From contig CAADYC010000073.1 in the NCBI GenBank assembly GCA_900753165.1, positions 1 through 9,372 on the forward strand: 9,372 bases of DNA, written 5' to 3'. The stretch is from Clostridia bacterium (GTDB lineage: Bacteria > Bacillota > Clostridia > TANB77 > CAG-508). The position numbers were made by a program, and so were the translations under genes. Below the pieces are notes generated by a model. That model was not told where the DNA came from. It worked only from the letters and a program-made list of their open reading frames with translations, and searched no databases. Each line of letters starts with the position of its first letter. Within the stretch, counting starts at the first letter, position 1. Positions 6,968 to 9,372 of the stretch are shown piece by piece.

Positions 6968-8833
6968 ATGATGGCAAGAAAAACAAGAATCACATTAATG
7001 ATTACGGCAATTGTTTTAACGATATTAATAATTATAGGAATTTTAGGATTTTTATATCTAAAAACAGATGTATTTAAAACAAACGAAGAATTATTTGCAA
7101 AATACTTTATGAAAGGCTTTGATGCTATTGATGTTATAAAAAATGAAGATACATTAGGAATTGAAAATACACTTGAAACAAATAAATATACATCTGAGTT
7201 AAAAGGAAATGTTGAATACACAACAAACTTAGGAACAGATAGTGAAGATAAAAACAGTTCAATAAATCAAATTGGAATAAATGTAAAAAGTGATATTGAT
7301 AAAACAAATAATTATAAATATCAAGATATATCAATAAGTTCAGAAAACGAAAAATATGTAGGACTAGAATATTTAAAAGAAAATAAAGATTATGGAGTAA
7401 GACTAAATGATGTTAAACAATTCATTTCAAATGATGATGAAGAAAATAAATTATTTAAAGATATAGGAATAGAAAATTTCAATATTATAACAACAGAAAC
7501 TGATATAAAATCAATATTTGATTTTACAGAAGAAGAAAAACAAACTTTAATGAATACATATGCAGGAACTATTACAGCAAATATATCAAAAAATAAATAT
7601 TATAAGCAAACAAATACTTTAATAACAATGGAAAACGGAGATGTACAAACAAATGCATATGGAATAAAAACAACAATAGAAGAATACAACAATTTATACA
7701 TAAAAATATTAGAAAAAATAGAAAAAGATGAAATAATATTATCAAGAATTGATTCTATAGAAAAAGAAATAAAACAAAAATATCCAAATTATGAGTCTGA
7801 CAAAAGTATGAGAGATAAATTTGTGGCAAGCATAGAAGAAAAAATACAAAACATTCAAAATAACAATATAGGAAATGATGAAGTTAAAATAATAGTATAT
7901 GAAAATAAAGGCAACACAGTAAGAATATCAATTGAGAAACCAACAGAAAAAATTATAATGGATATATATAATAATAAAATTAAAATAGACATATCTGAAC
8001 TTGGATATGAAACAAAAGAAAAAACTATAAAAATAGAAAAAGATAACACAGAAACTGAGAATAATATTATAATAGAATATGAAAACAAAAAAAATGATGA
8101 AACATTAAAAAATATTCAATTAAATTATACACAAAGTTTAAAAGATAATGATAATATTAATAAAAAATTGAAACTATTAATTTCAAATAAAAAATATGAA
8201 GGAATTTTAAATATAGAAGATAATATTCAAATAGTACAAAATTTTGAGAATCAAGTAAAACTAGACAAAGATAATATTAAAATTGGAACATTACAAGATG
8301 AACAAGTTAATATGATAATAGGAGTATTACAAGAAAATATAAAAGAACAATTTAACAATTTATATGCAGTAGTACCTAAAGATGATTATAGAGAAATGCT
8401 ACAAAATTTAGAAATTATTGATAAAAATACAATACAAATATCAGAAAACAATGAAGTCACAGATACAGAAAGAAAAAGATTTAACTCTCAATTTGAATTT
8501 TTTGCAAGTGAAAATTTGACTTCTGATAATATAAAAGAACTAATAAATACAACAGAAAATAATCTTGAAGATATAAAAGTGTTATTAAAAAATGGCGAAA
8601 TACAAGATATTGATATGGATGAACTAGATTCATCAAATAATTCTTCAGATTATAAAAAAAGCATTTCAGAATTATTATTTTATATAAAACAAAATTCAAA
8701 TAATAAAGAAAAAGTAAGTAATGCACTTAAATACATAGAAAATGATGATAACAAATATAATGTTTCAATAGAATATGATAATAATGGATTAGCCAAAATT
8801 ATAAGAGCTAAAATCCAAAATGAAAATGAGTAG
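6968..8833 (+). CDS. Membrane-anchored protein of unknown function, 621 aa
   Basis: I do not recognise this family. The N-terminus is a short basic stretch (MMARKTR) followed by one strongly hydrophobic segment (about residues 8-31, LMITAIVLTILIIIGILGFLYL), typical of an uncleaved signal anchor. About 590 residues then probably lie outside the membrane. No lipobox Cys, LPXTG or second membrane segment is seen. That part is rich in Glu, Lys, Asn, Asp and Ile and has few Pro; I see no Cys, His or Trp in it. It alternates likely beta-strands (such as KGNVEYTTN and IGINVKSDI near 75-105, and VKIIVYENKGNTVRISIEK near 305-325) with charged helical stretches (IKILEKIEKDEIILSRIDSIEKEIKQKY, about 246-275). 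No catalytic motif was found. AGGAGGA (6954-6960) fixes the first of two adjacent ATGs. It probably has its own promoter and ends near a hairpin. A cell-envelope role is only an inference. Confidence 0.85.
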   Translation: MMARKTRITLMITAIVLTILIIIGILGFLYLKTDVFKTNEELFAKYFMKGFDAIDVIKNEDTLGIENTLETNKYTSELKGNVEYTTNLGTDSEDKNSSINQIGINVKSDIDKTNNYKYQDISISSENEKYVGLEYLKENKDYGVRLNDVKQFISNDDEENKLFKDIGIENFNIITTETDIKSIFDFTEEEKQTLMNTYAGTITANISKNKYYKQTNTLITMENGDVQTNAYGIKTTIEEYNNLYIKILEKIEKDEIILSRIDSIEKEIKQKYPNYESDKSMRDKFVASIEEKIQNIQNNNIGNDEVKIIVYENKGNTVRISIEKPTEKIIMDIYNNKIKIDISELGYETKEKTIKIEKDNTETENNIIIEYENKKNDETLKNIQLNYTQSLKDNDNINKKLKLLISNKKYEGILNIEDNIQIVQNFENQVKLDKDNIKIGTLQDEQVNMIIGVLQENIKEQFNNLYAVVPKDDYREMLQNLEIIDKNTIQISENNEVTDTERKRFNSQFEFFASENLTSDNIKELINTTENNLEDIKVLLKNGEIQDIDMDELDSSNNSSDYKKSISELLFYIKQNSNNKEKVSNALKYIENDDNKYNVSIEYDNNGLAKIIRAKIQNENE

Positions 8834-8836
8834 ATA

Positions 8837-8938
8837 TAAAAGCTAAGCTATAGGGAAGTTCAAAGGGCTTCCCTATAATTAATGCTTATCTTATATTATT
8901 ATAGTAAAGATACTATATAACATTAAAGTTAGCTTTTA
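8837..8938 (+). other. Multi-hairpin element of about 100 nt after the unknown gene
   Basis: A 10-bp outer stem (TAAAAGCTAA at 8837-8846 with TTAGCTTTTA at 8929-8938) encloses two hairpins: a 10-bp one at 8849-8877 and a 7-bp one at 8900-8917 (TATAGTA/TACTATA with loop AAGA). Together they fold on paper as a three-way junction. It could be the structured 3' end of the preceding mRNA, a small RNA, or a mini-transposon-like inverted-repeat unit. No flanking target duplication is seen. Confidence 0.45.
8849..8877 (+). terminator. Probable terminator hairpin of the 621-aa gene
   Basis: TATAGGGAAG (8849-8858) pairs perfectly with CTTCCCTATA (8868-8877) around a 9-nt loop, 16 nt after the TAG stop. 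It is the most GC-rich hairpin in the region. The following sequence is A/T-mixed and not a clean T-run, so it may only protect the 3' end, or may end transcription inefficiently. Confidence 0.6.
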
Positions 8939-8949
8939 CTCTATTTGAA

Positions 8950-8977
8950 ATTTTTTACTTTATATATAAGAAAAAAT
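8950..8977. repeat. AT-rich bulged hairpin
   Basis: ATTTTTT (8950-8956) pairs with AAAAAAT (8971-8977). Three more pairs (CTT with AAG) continue after a single bulged A, leaving a 7-nt loop. It is part of a series of hairpins between the unknown gene and the rRNA promoters, possibly a second termination barrier. Confidence 0.4.
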
Positions 8978-8980
8978 CCG

Positions 8981-9017
8981 AAATTTTATGAATAATAAAT
9001 ATTATTTTATAAAATTT
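8981..9017. repeat. Near-perfect 37-bp AT palindrome
   Basis: AAATTTTAT (8981-8989) pairs with ATAAAATTT (9009-9017). Inside it AATAAT (8991-8996) pairs with ATTATT (9001-9006) around a 4-nt loop. That gives 15 pairs interrupted only by a 1x2 internal loop. Its single G or C is G8990, in that internal loop. It may be a bidirectional terminator or a cruciform or insulating site upstream of the rRNA promoters. Confidence 0.5.
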
Positions 9018-9102
9018 TATAGAAGAAATATCATAAACTGTAGTAAAATAGGGACTTTACACGATTACCAAAAAATACCAGTGAAAAATATTGAAAAAAG
9101 TG

Positions 9103-9131
9103 TTGACTTTACTTAAAAATGGTGATAAGAT
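9103..9131 (+). promoter_or_regulatory. Tandem rRNA-type promoter P1
   Basis: TTGACT (9103-9108), a 17-bp spacer and TAAGAT (9126-9131), with an A-run just upstream. Transcription should start near 9138. Bases 9094-9107 (AAAAAAGTGTTGAC) are identical to those around the -35 of the second promoter, exactly 160 bp downstream. Confidence 0.7.
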
Positions 9132-9138
9132 AGTTGCT

Positions 9139-9164
9139 AGTTCACGAGTAGAAAAAAGTGAATT
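9139..9164 (+). other. 5'-terminal hairpin of the P1 transcript
   Basis: AGTTCAC (9139-9145) pairs with GTGAATT (9158-9164), including one G-T pair, around a 12-nt loop. It begins at about the first nucleotide of the P1 transcript. The TTCAC/GTGAA core is the same as in the hairpin after P2. Confidence 0.5.
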
Positions 9165-9262
9165 TTAAAAAAAGAACAATATGCTTTTGACATAATAAAT
9201 AATGTATAATTATTTACAAAAAAACAAGAAAAAAACTTTTTTGAAAAAAATTTAAAAAAGTG

Positions 9263-9291
9263 TTGACAAAGAAAAAAACATATTGTATAAT
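9263..9291 (+). promoter_or_regulatory. Strong rRNA-operon promoter P2 (consensus)
   Basis: TTGACA (9263-9268), a 17-bp spacer and TATAAT (9286-9291): a full sigma-A consensus. It is preceded by A-tracts (9218-9224, 9229-9235, 9244-9250, 9254-9259) that resemble an UP element. Start is expected near 9298. Such consensus promoters with A-tracts are typical of rRNA operons in low-GC Gram-positives. Confidence 0.88.
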
Positions 9292-9297
9292 ACTAAT

Positions 9298-9372
9298 CGT
9301 TCACCGCAAGAGTGAACACAAAAAGTACATTGAAAAGTAAACAGTAAATCCTTTAGAGAATAAACCGAAGCG
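9298..9372 (+). other. Leader of a ribosomal RNA operon (16S expected beyond the window)
   Basis: After the consensus promoter, 9325-9344 contains ACATTGAAAAGTAAACAG. This resembles the TTTGAAAACT(A/G)AACA motif found before 16S (and 23S) genes in Bacillota, where it serves antitermination and processing. No ORF or ribosome site is present. The mature 16S start is not in the window, so the identity of the downstream gene is inferred. Confidence 0.7.
9299..9317 (+). other. 5'-terminal hairpin of the P2 transcript
   Basis: GTTCAC (9299-9304) pairs perfectly with GTGAAC (9312-9317) around the 7-nt loop CGCAAGA, starting one or two bases after the predicted transcription start. It shares the TTCAC/GTGAA arms with the hairpin behind P1 although the loops differ. 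Confidence 0.6.

Noticed and set aside
8837..8938. Insertion sequence or MITE as a firm call
   Set aside because: There are terminal inverted repeats but no target-site duplication and no evidence of other copies from this window alone.
9187..9210. A third promoter: TTGACA (9187-9192) and TATAAT (9205-9210)
   Set aside because: The spacer is only 12 bp, too short for sigma-A, and no acceptable -35 lies 16-18 bp before this -10. It might be a decayed promoter copy.
1..9372. Mycoplasma-type genetic code, since no gene here ends in TGA
   Set aside because: Trp residues in polC, lepA and the methyltransferase are read from TGG and all frames are intact under the standard code; seven stops without TGA is plausible in so AT-rich a genome.

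Overview
The window looks like chromosomal DNA from a very AT-rich low-GC Gram-positive bacterium (Bacillota, most likely a Clostridia-type lineage). The basis is a PolC-type replicative polymerase, strong purine-rich Shine-Dalgarno sites, A/T-ending codons throughout, and an rRNA-operon leader of Bacillota type at the right edge. No phage, transposase, CRISPR or tRNA gene was found. All seven genes lie on the + strand, and stops are only TAA or TAG. Trp is encoded by TGG, so nothing suggests a non-standard code.

Left block (1-3361): the C-terminal 620 codons of polC, then a 351-aa HD-domain phosphohydrolase-like protein, then a 97-aa DUF1294 membrane protein. The three are packed with 21 bp and 11 bp between the reading frames used here. 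They end in a 15-bp perfect-stem terminator, so they probably form the tail of one operon.

Middle (3247-3714): a 468-bp gene-free stretch. After the terminator it holds four exact TTATNCACA DnaA boxes within 73 bp, three on the + strand and one on the - strand, plus a weaker fifth. An almost pure A/T tract with an 11-bp inverted repeat follows about 110 bp further on. This is the most notable feature of the window: an origin-like or DnaA-titrating/regulatory cluster with no dnaA gene in view. Next comes a single-domain rhodanese gene.

Right block (4060-8833): lepA (elongation factor 4) has its own extended -10 promoter and a leader hairpin. It is followed by an RlmB-like SPOUT rRNA 2'-O-methyltransferase, then a 621-aa membrane-anchored protein of unknown function with its own promoter overlapping the end of rlmB.

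Right edge (8834-9372): 539 bp without a gene. It holds a multi-hairpin element (about 100 nt closed by a 10-bp stem), two more AT-rich hairpins, and two near-identical strong promoters exactly 160 bp apart. Each promoter is followed at about +1 by a TTCAC...GTGAA hairpin. A leader with a conserved pre-16S-type motif comes last. A ribosomal RNA operon very probably begins just beyond the window. With LepA and an rRNA methylase nearby, the right half has a translation theme, but co-regulation is not shown.
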